A DNA stretch of 64,000 bases from Ferrovibrio terrae_A. GTDB taxonomy: Bacteria; Pseudomonadota; Alphaproteobacteria; Ferrovibrionales; Ferrovibrionaceae. Under the pieces are notes generated by a model. It had not been told where the DNA came from. It searched no databases and saw only the letters and a list, made by a program, of their open reading frames with translations. Below, in pieces: positions 25,344-33,471 of this stretch (its first letter is position 1; each line of letters starts with the position of its first letter). The translations under genes were made by a program, and so were the position numbers. The stretch lies in NCBI RefSeq assembly GCF_943372915.1, contig NZ_CALSAN010000010.1, positions 62,001 to 126,000 on the forward strand, given 5' to 3'.

Positions 25344-26603
25344 ATGGATATTGTGGTGATCGGCTCGGGTGTGGTCGGCATGACCACGGCCTGGCGGCTG
25401 GCGCGGGATGGCCACCGTGTCACCGTAGTCGACCGTGCACCCACCACTGCCCAGGGCGCCAGCCATGCCAATGGTGCGCAGCTCAGCTATTCCTATGTGG
25501 CACCGCTGGCCAATCCGTCCGTGTGGTTCGACCTGCCGAAATACCTGTTCGGTCGTCGGTCGCCGATGCGGTTCCGCCCCACCTTCGATCTGTTTCAGTA
25601 TCGCTGGCTGCTGAGATTCATGGCGGCCTGCACGCAGAGCGAGGCCCATGCCACCACCGACAAGCTGCTGCGCTTGGCGTATTTAAGCCGTGACGTACTG
25701 CATGGTGCCACCGATATCCGCGGGCTCGATTTCACCTGGACCAAGGCCGGCAAGCTGGTGGTGCAGGGCAGTGCGGCGGGGATGGCCGGTGCGCGGGCAC
25801 AGGTGGATTACCAGCGCGGGAAAGGCAGCGTGCAGCAGGTGTTGGATCGCGATGGCTGCCTGAAGATCGAGCCGGCGCTGGCCGGCATAGCCCATCGTAT
25901 TGTCGGCGGCGTCTATACCGCGGATGAGGAAGCTGCCGATCCCTACAGGCTCTGCCAGGGCATCGAGGGCCTGCTGTCGGGCGATAACAGCGGCGTGCGT
26001 TTCGTCTATGGCGCCAAGGTGCGCCGCCTGCTGCGCAGTGGCCGCCGCCTGCTCGGCGTGGAAACAGCCGATGGCGATGTGCTGGAAGCGGATGCCTATG
26101 TGCTGGCGGCCGGTGTGGCCAGCCGGCGGCTGGGCCTGACGGCCGGGCTCGATCTGCCGATCTATCCGATCAAGGGCTACAGCCTGTCGCTGCCGATAGC
26201 CAATGACGATGCGGCACCGCGCGTTTCCGTCACCGATACGGAATACAAGGTGGTCTATGCCCGGCTGGGCCAGAAACTGCGCGTCGCCGGCATGGCCGAT
26301 ATCGTCGGTGTCGATGACAGCATCGATCCGCGGCGGCTTGCATTGCTGGTCAGCCAGGCGCGCGAAACTTTCCCGCAGGCCTCCACCTGGCAGCAGATGG
26401 AACCCTGGACCGGCCTGCGCCCGGCCACACCGAAGGGGCCGCCGATCCTTAGTGCCAGCGGCATCGACAACCTGCTGCTCAATGTGGGCCATGGCGCGCT
26501 CGGCTTCACCCTGGCCTTCGGCTCGGCTGAGGTGATCGCGGCGGCCCTGGCCGGCCGGCCACTGCCAGTGCCGGCCGAGGATTTTTCCCTGGCGGCTGCC
26601 TAG
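25344..26603 (+). CDS. FAD-dependent D-amino-acid dehydrogenase (DadA-like)
   Basis: 419-residue DAO-superfamily flavoenzyme. The FAD site MDIVVIGSGVVGMTTAWRLARDG is at the N-terminus, followed by HRVTVVDRAPTTAQGASHANGAQLSYSYVAPLANP, close to DadA (GxSxxNAGQLS). The C-terminal block WTGLRPATPKGPPILSASGI and NVGHGALGFTLAFGSAE is also typical. DadA oxidises D-amino acids (often D-alanine) to keto acids plus ammonia, passing electrons to the respiratory chain. It is divergent from the LysR gene and its last bases overlap the convergent BKACE gene by 4 bp. Substrate range is not readable. Confidence 0.87.
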   Translation: MDIVVIGSGVVGMTTAWRLARDGHRVTVVDRAPTTAQGASHANGAQLSYSYVAPLANPSVWFDLPKYLFGRRSPMRFRPTFDLFQYRWLLRFMAACTQSEAHATTDKLLRLAYLSRDVLHGATDIRGLDFTWTKAGKLVVQGSAAGMAGARAQVDYQRGKGSVQQVLDRDGCLKIEPALAGIAHRIVGGVYTADEEAADPYRLCQGIEGLLSGDNSGVRFVYGAKVRRLLRSGRRLLGVETADGDVLEADAYVLAAGVASRRLGLTAGLDLPIYPIKGYSLSLPIANDDAAPRVSVTDTEYKVVYARLGQKLRVAGMADIVGVDDSIDPRRLALLVSQARETFPQASTWQQMEPWTGLRPATPKGPPILSASGIDNLLLNVGHGALGFTLAFGSAEVIAAALAGRPLPVPAEDFSLAAA

Positions 26604-27433
26604 CGCAGCGCCTCCAGATAGCTACGCGCCGTCTTTGCATCGGCAATCCGGCGGCCCATCACGCCGGCGGCCTGCACCGTCTGGCGGATCAGGGCGGCAT
26701 TGTCAGGTGCGGTGCTGCCGTCGCTGAGCAGGGTGTTGTTCTCGAAGCCTAGGCGCGCATGGCCATTCAGGCCAAGGGCTGTCAGCGCACAGGCTGATTC
26801 CTTGGGCCCGAAGGCGCAGACGGCAAAGGCGCCATCAGTGTTGCTCCAGTCATGCATGAATGGCAGCAGGTCAGCAGGTTCCGAGCGCTGACCGGCGGTG
26901 TAGCGGCCGAGCACGAACAGCACGAAATGCCGCTCGCCCGGAATGATGCCGCGGGCTTTCAGTTCGTGGAAACGCTGCACGTCGGTATCGGCGTAGAGGA
27001 TATACTGCATCATCACACCGGCCTTGTAGAGCTCGGCGAGGAAGGCCGCGCCTTCCGCTTCGGCCTCTGCATCGGGCAGGATTTCGCGCACGGCAAGGCT
27101 GCAGGCTTCAGGCATCAACGCGCGCATCGCCGCCATCTGTTCATGGCGGTTGTACACACCGGCCGCTTCAGAGGTGGCCTGGATGATCAGCGCATCGCCG
27201 GCCTCGCGTCGCACCGCCTTGATGGCGGCGCGGTAGAGATCCGCATCCAGCGAATGCCGGCCGCTGCCGGGTTCGCGCACATGCAGATGGATCATGGTGG
27301 CGCCGGCATCCTGGCACTGCGCGGCGCAGACGCCGAGTTCATCGGCATTCAGCGGCACGGCCGGATGATCGGGCTTCAGTTTGCGGGCGCCGTTGGGGGC
27401 GACGGCAATGACGGCAGGCGTATCGCTGTGCAT
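26600..27433 (-). CDS. BKACE family beta-keto acid cleavage enzyme
   Basis: 277-residue DUF849/BKACE protein. The family condenses a beta-keto acid with acetyl-CoA, giving acetoacetate and a new acyl-CoA; the founding activity is cleavage of 3-keto-5-aminohexanoate in lysine fermentation. Zinc ligands are visible in MIHLHVREPGSG (HxH near residue 48), and the TIM-barrel strands VCAFGPKESACAL and NGHARLGFENNTLLSDG are characteristic. Its start codon shares one base with the stop of the aminotransferase (TGATG at 27431-27435 read on the minus strand), so the two products are made together. Confidence 0.88.
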   Translation of the reverse strand: MHSDTPAVIAVAPNGARKLKPDHPAVPLNADELGVCAAQCQDAGATMIHLHVREPGSGRHSLDADLYRAAIKAVRREAGDALIIQATSEAAGVYNRHEQMAAMRALMPEACSLAVREILPDAEAEAEGAAFLAELYKAGVMMQYILYADTDVQRFHELKARGIIPGERHFVLFVLGRYTAGQRSEPADLLPFMHDWSNTDGAFAVCAFGPKESACALTALGLNGHARLGFENNTLLSDGSTAPDNAALIRQTVQAAGVMGRRIADAKTARSYLEALR

Positions 27434-28767
27434 CAGGCGACACCCTTCAGCACGGTGTCGACGGTATCGCCCAGTTTCTCGACGATCAGGTTGATGTCGT
27501 CCCTGGTGCAGATGAAGGGAGGTGCCAGCAGCACATGGTCACCATGCAGGCCATCGATGGTGCCGCCCATGGGATAGACCATCAGGCCGGCCTTCATCGC
27601 TTCCTGCTTGATGCGGGCATGTAGCTTCAGCTTCGGATCGAAGGTCGCCTTGCTGGCGCGGTCCTGCACCAGCTCGATGGCCTGGAACAGGCCGCGGCCA
27701 CGAATGTCGCCGATATGGCGGTGATTGCCGAAGCGGTCCTGCAGACGATCCATCAGGTGGGTGCCCATCGCCTTCACATTGTCCAGCAGATGGTCGCGCT
27801 CGATCACCTGCTGCACGGCCAGCGCGGCGGCACAGGCCATCGGATGGCCCAGATAGGTGTGGCCATGCTGGAAAAATCCGGAACCGGTCCTGAACGCATC
27901 GAAGATATGCTGGCCGAGCAGGATGGCGCCGATCGGCTGGTAGCCGCCGCCCAAGCCCTTGGCGATGGTCATGATATCGGGCGAGATGCCCTCCTGCTCA
28001 CAGGCATGCAACGTGCCGGTGCGGCCCATGCCGCACATCACCTCATCCAGGATCAGCAGCACGCCATACTGGTCGCAGATCTCGCGGATGCGCTTGAAAT
28101 AGCCCGGCGCGGCGGTGACGGCACCCAGCGTGGCACCCACCACCGGTTCGGCGACGAAGGCGATCACGCTGTCCTTGCCGAGTTCCAGGATCTTGGCCTC
28201 CAGCTCGTTGGCGGCCCGCAGGCCATAGGCCTCCGCCGTCTCATTGGGCTGGCGGTCGCGGTATTCGAAGCAGGGCGCGATATGATGCGCCTCGATCAGC
28301 ATCGGCGCGAATTGCTGGCGGCGCCAGGCATTGCCGCCGACCGACAGCGCGCCGACCGTGTTGCCGTGATAGCTCTGGCGCCGGGCAATGAAATGCTTGC
28401 GCTGCGGCTCGCCGCGCTCGACATGATACTGCCGCGCCATCTTCAGCGCGGCCTCGATGGCTTCCGAACCGCCCGACACGTAATAGACATGGCTGATCCC
28501 CTTGGGTGCGGTCTCGATCAGTTTGTCCGCCAGCTTCTCGGCCGGCTCGGTGGTGAAGAAGCTGGTATGGGCAAAGGCCAGCTTGTCGGCTTGCTCATGC
28601 ATGGCGCGGGTGATGTCGGGATGGCCATGGCCCAGGCAGCTCACCGCCGCGCCGCCGGAGGCATCGATATAACGCTTGCCGTCGGCATCGATGATGCGGA
28701 TGCCTTCACCGCCGACGGCGACCGGATAGGTGTGATTGATGCTGCGATGGAGAATGCGACTCGTCAT
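27433..28767 (-). CDS. class III (omega/beta-type) PLP aminotransferase
   Basis: 444-residue fold-type I class III transaminase. GRYID-like DADGKRYIDASGGAAVSCLGHG, YYVSGGSEAIEAALKMARQY, SYHGNTVGALS and LLILDEVMCGMGRTGTLHA (the Asp binding the PLP ring nitrogen) are present. TIAKGLGGGYQPIGAILL contains the PLP lysine. Family members deaminate omega- or beta-amino acids using pyruvate or 2-oxoglutarate. Here it lies between an RpiR regulator (4-bp overlap) and the BKACE gene, so a beta-amino acid whose beta-keto product BKACE cleaves is the simplest reading. ATG 28767 is preferred over the more distal in-frame start. Confidence 0.9.
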   Translation of the reverse strand: MTSRILHRSINHTYPVAVGGEGIRIIDADGKRYIDASGGAAVSCLGHGHPDITRAMHEQADKLAFAHTSFFTTEPAEKLADKLIETAPKGISHVYYVSGGSEAIEAALKMARQYHVERGEPQRKHFIARRQSYHGNTVGALSVGGNAWRRQQFAPMLIEAHHIAPCFEYRDRQPNETAEAYGLRAANELEAKILELGKDSVIAFVAEPVVGATLGAVTAAPGYFKRIREICDQYGVLLILDEVMCGMGRTGTLHACEQEGISPDIMTIAKGLGGGYQPIGAILLGQHIFDAFRTGSGFFQHGHTYLGHPMACAAALAVQQVIERDHLLDNVKAMGTHLMDRLQDRFGNHRHIGDIRGRGLFQAIELVQDRASKATFDPKLKLHARIKQEAMKAGLMVYPMGGTIDGLHGDHVLLAPPFICTRDDINLIVEKLGDTVDTVLKGVA

Positions 28768-29693
28768 GAATTGGGCTTTCTGCGTTGCGGTCGGCGCGAC
28801 CAATAGGTGGAAAAGGCGTCGAGTTGATGCTCGGCATTGCGGATGGCACTCAGGGCCTGTTCGCCGGCCCGCGCGGCCACCAGGGCAATCAGGGTTTCGG
28901 CAGCGGCAAAGGCCGGCGTGATGGCGTGGAAGAAGGACGGCGTCTCGGTCGGTATCAGGATGCTGGCGCGTGCCATCGCCGCCACCGGTGAAACACGGCT
29001 GTCGGTGATCGCCACAACGCTGACGCCGCGGCGGGCGGCATAGCTCGCCCGTTCCACCGCCGCCGTGGTGTAAGGGGCGACGCTCACCACCAGCAGCACG
29101 TCCTCGGGCCCGGCATGACGCAGGGCATCAATGCCGGTATCGCCGGCGCCATCCAGCAGCACGCCGCTGTCGCGGAACAGGCCGTGGATGTAATGGGCAT
29201 GGAAGGCGACGGCGTGGCAGGAACGCAGGCCGAGGAAATAGACCCGACGCGCTTTTTCCAGCAGGGCGGCGGCGGCAATCAGCGCGGCACTGCCGGCCTC
29301 GTCATGGCTGCTAGCGATATGCTCAGCCATGGTCCAGCCGATCTGGGCGGCGAGTGCGCCATCGCCGCTCTGCTGCTGATGTTTCTGCAGCCGGCCGGCG
29401 CGATGGCTGAATTCGGCCGTATGGGGCGGGCGGCGCAATGCGCTGGCCTGCAGGTCCCGGAAGGCGGCGTAGTCGGCGAAGCCGAGCTGGCGCGCCAGCC
29501 GGGTCATGGTCACCGGCGGCACCCCGGCGCGACGGGCCTGCTCACGCATGGAGAGCAGGGCGACATCATCGGGATGCTCCAGCACGAACTGCGCTGCGGT
29601 CTGCAGCTGCGGCGGCAGGCCGGCAAAGGCCTGGGCGATGCGGTCGCTCAGCGAAACCTCGGGGGTAAGGGCGTCGGACCGGGTGGCGGGCAT
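28764..29693 (-). CDS. MurR/RpiR-family regulator (HTH + SIS domain)
   Basis: 309-residue regulator. The N-terminal HTH_6 domain (residues about 14-90) has DRIAQAFAGLPPQLQTAAQFVLEHP and MREQARRAGVPPVTMTRLARQLGFADYAAFRDL. The C-terminal SIS domain (about 135-275) has VYFLGLRSCHAVAFHAHYIHG and VLLVVSVAPYTTAAVERASYAARRGVSVVAITD. SIS domains usually sense phosphosugars, but RpiR proteins next to aminotransferases often control amino-acid genes. It heads an overlapping three-gene operon (regulator, aminotransferase, BKACE) reading left from an AT-rich promoter region. Confidence 0.88.
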   Translation of the reverse strand: MPATRSDALTPEVSLSDRIAQAFAGLPPQLQTAAQFVLEHPDDVALLSMREQARRAGVPPVTMTRLARQLGFADYAAFRDLQASALRRPPHTAEFSHRAGRLQKHQQQSGDGALAAQIGWTMAEHIASSHDEAGSAALIAAAALLEKARRVYFLGLRSCHAVAFHAHYIHGLFRDSGVLLDGAGDTGIDALRHAGPEDVLLVVSVAPYTTAAVERASYAARRGVSVVAITDSRVSPVAAMARASILIPTETPSFFHAITPAFAAAETLIALVAARAGEQALSAIRNAEHQLDAFSTYWSRRPQRRKPNS

Positions 29694-29824
29694 GGCTGGA
29701 TTGAACCGCAGGCCAGGCGAAGTTGCAACAATTGATTCTTATAAAACATCAATGAAACAATCGTTCCAGTGGACCCGTAATTGCCAAATCCGGACACGGG
29801 GAGGGAATCCCGGCTTGCCGGGGG

Positions 29825-29844
29825 CCGATAAGCAGGGCTTATAG
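29825..29844. promoter_or_regulatory. LTTR-type dyad upstream of the second LysR gene
   Basis: CCGATAAG-CAGGG-CTTATAG at 29825-29844 lies 30 bp before the LysR start. It shares the CGATAAG-N5-CTTAT core with the perfect dyad at 30806-30828 on the other side of the same gene, so it is probably the autoregulatory copy. Confidence 0.6.
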
Positions 29845-29873
29845 TCTGGCGGAAAATTCCGGAGTTCAGGGTC

Positions 29874-30782
29874 ATGGCCGATCTGCGCAATCTCGAAACC
29901 TTCGTCTGGGTTGCCCATCTTGGTGGCTTTCGCGCCGCTGCCGACAAGCTCAACGCCACCCAGCCGGCCGTCTCCCAGCGCATCGCACTGCTCGAATCCG
30001 AACTGGGTGTGAAACTGTTCGACCGTGAACCGCGCGGCATCGCGCTCACCTCGAAAGGCAACGAGCTGCTGCCTTATGCCGAACGCATGCTGCAGTTGCG
30101 CGCCGACCTGCTGCATGCAGCGCGCGAGAAGAAAGCGATGCGTGGCATCGTGCGGCTCGGCGTGGCCGAGACCATCGTGCACACCTGGCTGTCAAAGCTG
30201 ATCGAGCGCATGCACGGGGTATATCCCGCACTGACCCTCGAGATCGAGGTCGATACCTCGCCGCTGCTGCGCGAACGGTTGTTGTCGCATCAGCTCGATA
30301 TTGCCTTCGTCCTAGGGCCGATCAGCGAACCGCGCATGAAAAACGTGGCTTTATCGAGCTACCCGCTGGCCTGGGTCGCCAGTCCGACGCTCGATCTAGG
30401 CGGCGATCCGGTACCGCTGTCCACACTGGCGCGCTGGCCGATCATCACCTATCCGCGCAACACGCGGCCCTATATCACGATCCGTGAAATGATGACCCGG
30501 CATGACATGCCCGCGCTGCGGATGTATGGCAATGCCTCGCTCTCCACCATTGTGCGCATGACATTGGATGGCATCGGCATCTCGGCGATTCCGCCGCTGG
30601 TGATCCGGCGCGAACTGACGGAAAAGCGCCTGCGTCTGGTCAATGCCGAACAGAATCTGCCCGATCTCAATTTCCATGCCTGTTATCCCGTCAAACCCGA
30701 CAGTTATCTGGCAGAAGCGGTAACCGAGATCGCCCGCGAGATGGCGGCGGCGGAAGCCAAGCGCCGCGAACGCCGCCAATAA
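29874..30782 (+). CDS. LysR-family transcriptional regulator
   Basis: 302-residue LTTR. The helix-turn-helix (residues 1-60) reads MADLRNLETFVWVAHLGGFRAA then LNATQPAVSQRIALLESELGVKLFDREPRG. The effector domain follows (RGIVRLGVAETIVHTWLSKL and later). It is divergent from the RpiR operon and codirectional with the 5-oxoproline/TRAP cluster that starts 117 bp downstream. Matching dyads lie on both sides of the gene, so it most likely regulates itself and that cluster. The effector may be pyroglutamate, glutamate or a related acid; this is inference from the target genes. Confidence 0.91.
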   Translation: MADLRNLETFVWVAHLGGFRAAADKLNATQPAVSQRIALLESELGVKLFDREPRGIALTSKGNELLPYAERMLQLRADLLHAAREKKAMRGIVRLGVAETIVHTWLSKLIERMHGVYPALTLEIEVDTSPLLRERLLSHQLDIAFVLGPISEPRMKNVALSSYPLAWVASPTLDLGGDPVPLSTLARWPIITYPRNTRPYITIREMMTRHDMPALRMYGNASLSTIVRMTLDGIGISAIPPLVIRRELTEKRLRLVNAEQNLPDLNFHACYPVKPDSYLAEAVTEIAREMAAAEAKRRERRQ

Positions 30783-30805
30783 AAGCGGCGATGGCCTGAA
30801 AAACA

Positions 30806-30828
30806 GCCGATAAGAATTTCTTATCGGC
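30806..30828. promoter_or_regulatory. perfect 11-bp dyad, operator of the 5-oxoproline/TRAP cluster
   Basis: GCCGATAAGAA (30806-30816) and TTCTTATCGGC (30818-30828) are exact inverted copies around a single central T. The dyad lies in the 117-bp gap before the D-glutamate cyclase gene. GATAAG-N5-CTTATC fits the T-N11-A LTTR rule. There is no U run after it, so it is read as a protein site and not a terminator, although it also follows the LysR stop by 24 bp. Confidence 0.65.
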
Positions 30829-30899
30829 CCCCATCGGAACTCGCGATTGGACAGTCACACGCCCGTCATGATGCCATGGCCGGCAGACAGGAGGGCGGC

Positions 30900-31703
30900 A
30901 TGAACGCGATTGCTTCGGGAACCATCTATGCCAGCGGCCGTGCGGCGCGGCAGGCCATCCGGCGTGGCGACCATCGCGGCCCCACCGCCGGGATTGCGCC
31001 GGGTTTCGTGCAGGGCAATCTGGCCATCCTGCCCAAGGCCCTGGCCGACGATTTCTTCCGTTTCTGCCAGTTCAACCCCAAGCCCTGCCCTCTGCTGGCC
31101 GCCAGCGAACCCGGCGATCCGCGCCTGCCCAGCCTGGGCGAGGATCTCGATATCCGCACCGACCTGCCGCTCTATCGCGTCTGGCGTGACGGTAAGCTGG
31201 TCGAGGAAGTGCCCGATCTGAAAGCCGTGTGGCGCGATGACCTGGTGGCCTTCCTGATCGGCTGCTCGTTTTCTTTCGAGGAAGCGCTGCTCGAGGACGG
31301 CATCCCGCTGCGCCATATTGCGGCCGGCACCAATGTGCCGATGTATCGCACCAATATCGAAACCACGCCGGCGGGACCCTTCCATGGCCCGCTGGTGGTG
31401 TCGATGCGGCCGTTGAAGCCGGCCGATGCGATCCGCGCCGTGCAGATCACTTCGCGCTTTCCCGCCGTGCATGGCGCGCCGGTGCATCTGGGCAAGCCGG
31501 AACTGTTGGGCATCAAGGATATCGCGAAACCTGACTATGGCGACCCGGTCGAGGTCAAGGCTGACGAACTGCCGGTCTTCTGGGCCTGCGGCGTCACGCC
31601 CCAGTCGGTGATCGCCACTGTCAAACCGGATTTCTGCATCACCCATGCGCCAGGGCACATGCTGGTGACCGATCTGAAGAACAGTCGTTTGGCAATTCTG
31701 TAA
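30900..31703 (+). CDS. D-glutamate cyclase / YcsI-family putative hydro-lyase (DUF1445)
   Basis: 267-residue protein of the YcsI/DUF1445 family (Pfam PF07286), which includes the eukaryotic D-glutamate cyclase domain that turns D-glutamate into 5-oxo-D-proline. Conserved blocks: GIAPGFVQGNLAILPK, FCQFNPKPCPLLAASEPGD, FLIGCSFSFEEALLE, GPLVVSMRPLKPADA and WACGVTPQSVIA, ITHAPGHMLVTD. ATG 30900 follows CAGGAGGGCGG. It heads the cluster TRAP-DUF2848-pxpBCA; in Bacillus subtilis ycsI also lies with pxpA, pxpB and pxpC, which supports a joint role in pyroglutamate or D-glutamate metabolism. Confidence 0.88.
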   Translation: MNAIASGTIYASGRAARQAIRRGDHRGPTAGIAPGFVQGNLAILPKALADDFFRFCQFNPKPCPLLAASEPGDPRLPSLGEDLDIRTDLPLYRVWRDGKLVEEVPDLKAVWRDDLVAFLIGCSFSFEEALLEDGIPLRHIAAGTNVPMYRTNIETTPAGPFHGPLVVSMRPLKPADAIRAVQITSRFPAVHGAPVHLGKPELLGIKDIAKPDYGDPVEVKADELPVFWACGVTPQSVIATVKPDFCITHAPGHMLVTDLKNSRLAIL

Positions 31704-31723
31704 TCCATAACGGAGGGGACGAG

Positions 31724-32782
31724 ATGAAGACTATGATGAAGACGCTCGCGCTTGCGGGTGTTGTCGCTGTCGGCCTGTCGGGTGCGGCAGTCGCGCAGGA
31801 TATGCCGAAGACGCCGCTGAAGGTGGTGGGTGCCTGGGGCAACCTGACCCAGTACAAGAGCTACGAGCAGCCGTTCTGGACCAAGGAGATCACCGAGAAG
31901 TCCAAGGGTGCGGTCACCGCCGAGATTACCCCGTTCAACGAAATGGGTCTCAAGGGCGCCGAGATTTTCCGCCTGATGCGTCTTGGCGTGATCGATTTCG
32001 GCTCTACCGTGCTCGGCTATGTCGCGGCGGACGATGCCCGCAACGAGGCCGTCGACCTTGCCGGCCTAGCGCCGGATGTCGAAACCGCCCGCAAGGTGTC
32101 GGACGCCTACAAGCCGGTCTATGACAAGTTCTATCGTGAGCGCTTCGGCGTGCAGGTGCTCGGCATCTGGCCCTATTCGGCCCAGGTGCTGTTCTGCAAT
32201 GGCGAGATCAAGGGCCTGTCCGACCTCAAGGGCAAGAAGGTGCGCACAGGTAACCGCACGCTGGCTGAATTCGTCGAGGCTTTTGGCGGCACTGGCGTAA
32301 CGCTGGCCTTCAACGAGGTCGTGCCTGCCCTGCAGAACAAGGTGGTCGATTGCGCCATCACCGGCACCCTGTCGGGCAACTCTGCCAAGTGGAACGAGGT
32401 CTCGACGCATATCTATGCCCTGCCGCTCGGCTGGAGCCATGTGATGCATGCGGTCAATATCAAGACCTGGGACAAGCTCGACCCGAAGGTGCGCACGTTC
32501 CTGCAGGCTGAGATCAAGGGCCTGGAAGATCGAATCTGGAAGGCGGCCGCCGAGGAAACTCAGCAGGGCTATGACTGCAACGCCGGCAAGGACAGCTGCA
32601 CCATGGGCACCAAGGCCAAGATGACCGTTGTGCCGGTTACCGATGCCGACAAGGCGCTGCTGAAGAAGGCGATGACCGAAACCGTCGTGCCGAAATGGGC
32701 CGCCCGCTGTGCCGGCGACTGCGTCCCGGCCTGGAACGACAGCATCGGCAAGATCGTCGGCATCACCGCCAAGGCCAACTGA
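31724..32782 (+). CDS. TRAP transporter solute-binding protein (DctP family)
   Basis: 352-residue periplasmic binding protein with a signal peptide (LALAGVVAVGLSGAAVAQD, cleavage near residue 25). LKVVGAWGNLTQYKSYEQPFW opens the mature protein and GVQVLGIWPYSAQVLFCNGE plus VRTGNRTLAEFVEAFGGTGV are typical DctP core segments, including the Arg that holds the ligand carboxylate. It works with DctQ and DctM encoded downstream. Given the neighbours, a carboxylate such as 5-oxoproline or glutamate is the likely ligand, but that is inferred. GGAGGGGACGAG precedes the ATG. Confidence 0.93.
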   Translation: MKTMMKTLALAGVVAVGLSGAAVAQDMPKTPLKVVGAWGNLTQYKSYEQPFWTKEITEKSKGAVTAEITPFNEMGLKGAEIFRLMRLGVIDFGSTVLGYVAADDARNEAVDLAGLAPDVETARKVSDAYKPVYDKFYRERFGVQVLGIWPYSAQVLFCNGEIKGLSDLKGKKVRTGNRTLAEFVEAFGGTGVTLAFNEVVPALQNKVVDCAITGTLSGNSAKWNEVSTHIYALPLGWSHVMHAVNIKTWDKLDPKVRTFLQAEIKGLEDRIWKAAAEETQQGYDCNAGKDSCTMGTKAKMTVVPVTDADKALLKKAMTETVVPKWAARCAGDCVPAWNDSIGKIVGITAKAN

Positions 32783-32800
32783 TCCACCTCTCCTCCATGG

Positions 32801-32827
32801 GCGGGGCCGTGTTCTGCACGGTCCCGC
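32801..32827 (+). terminator. stem-loop between dctP and dctQ
   Basis: GCGGGGCCGTG (32801-32811) pairs with CACGGTCCCGC (32817-32827) with one G-U pair around loop TTCTG. Only a short TTA follows, so termination would be weak; it could instead protect the upstream dctP message from decay. It is placed exactly between the binding-protein and small-permease genes. Confidence 0.6.
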
Positions 32828-32850
32828 TTACGACTATCCGGGGTATTCCA

Positions 32851-33468
32851 ATGATCCTGCTGCTCGATCGCTGGCTCGGCTTTGCCGATCGCCTGTCCCG
32901 TTATGCCATCTGGATCGGCGGCACGCTGGTTCTGGCCTCGGCCATCCTGGTTTCGGTCGACGTTATCCTGCGCAAGCTGTTGCTGGTCTCGCTCGGTGGC
33001 GCGGATGAACTGTCCGGCTATGCCTTCGCCATCGGCACCACCTGGGCCCTGGCCTTCACACTGCTGCGTCGGGCCAATGTGCGCGTCGATGCACTCTATA
33101 TTCATCTGCCGCGCGTCATCTGCGCCATACTCGATATTCTTGCCCTGGCCGCCCTGGGGGGCTTCCTTGCACTGCTGACCTGGCAGGCCTGGGATGTGCT
33201 GGGCACTTCGCTGGCCTTCACTGCGCGGGCCACCACACCGCTGCAAACACCGCTTTGGATTCCGCAATCGCTTTGGCTGACTGGCCTGGTGCTGTTCCTT
33301 TTCACCATCACACCGTTGCTGCTGCGCAGCCTGTTTGCGCTGCTCGGCGGCGATCTGGCCAAGGTACGCAGCCTGGCCGGTGCCCGCACGATTGAAGAAG
33401 ACGCGGCCGACGAAGCCGCCCATACGGCCACTATCAAACCGGCCGCCAGCCTCAAGCCGCAGGACTGA
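32851..33468 (+). CDS. TRAP transporter small permease (DctQ)
   Basis: 205-residue membrane protein with about four helices (ISLGGT-like WIGGTLVLASAILVSVDVIL, then YAFAIGTTWALAFTLLRRANVRVDAL). The RRANVRVD motif is conserved in DctQ subunits. ATG 32851 starts MILLLDRWLGFADRLS; earlier in-frame codons lie inside the intergenic hairpin region. It pairs with DctM to form the membrane part of the sodium-driven TRAP transporter. The last about 35 residues form a charged cytoplasmic tail. Confidence 0.9.
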   Translation: MILLLDRWLGFADRLSRYAIWIGGTLVLASAILVSVDVILRKLLLVSLGGADELSGYAFAIGTTWALAFTLLRRANVRVDALYIHLPRVICAILDILALAALGGFLALLTWQAWDVLGTSLAFTARATTPLQTPLWIPQSLWLTGLVLFLFTITPLLLRSLFALLGGDLAKVRSLAGARTIEEDAADEAAHTATIKPAASLKPQD

Positions 33469-33471
33469 CCC

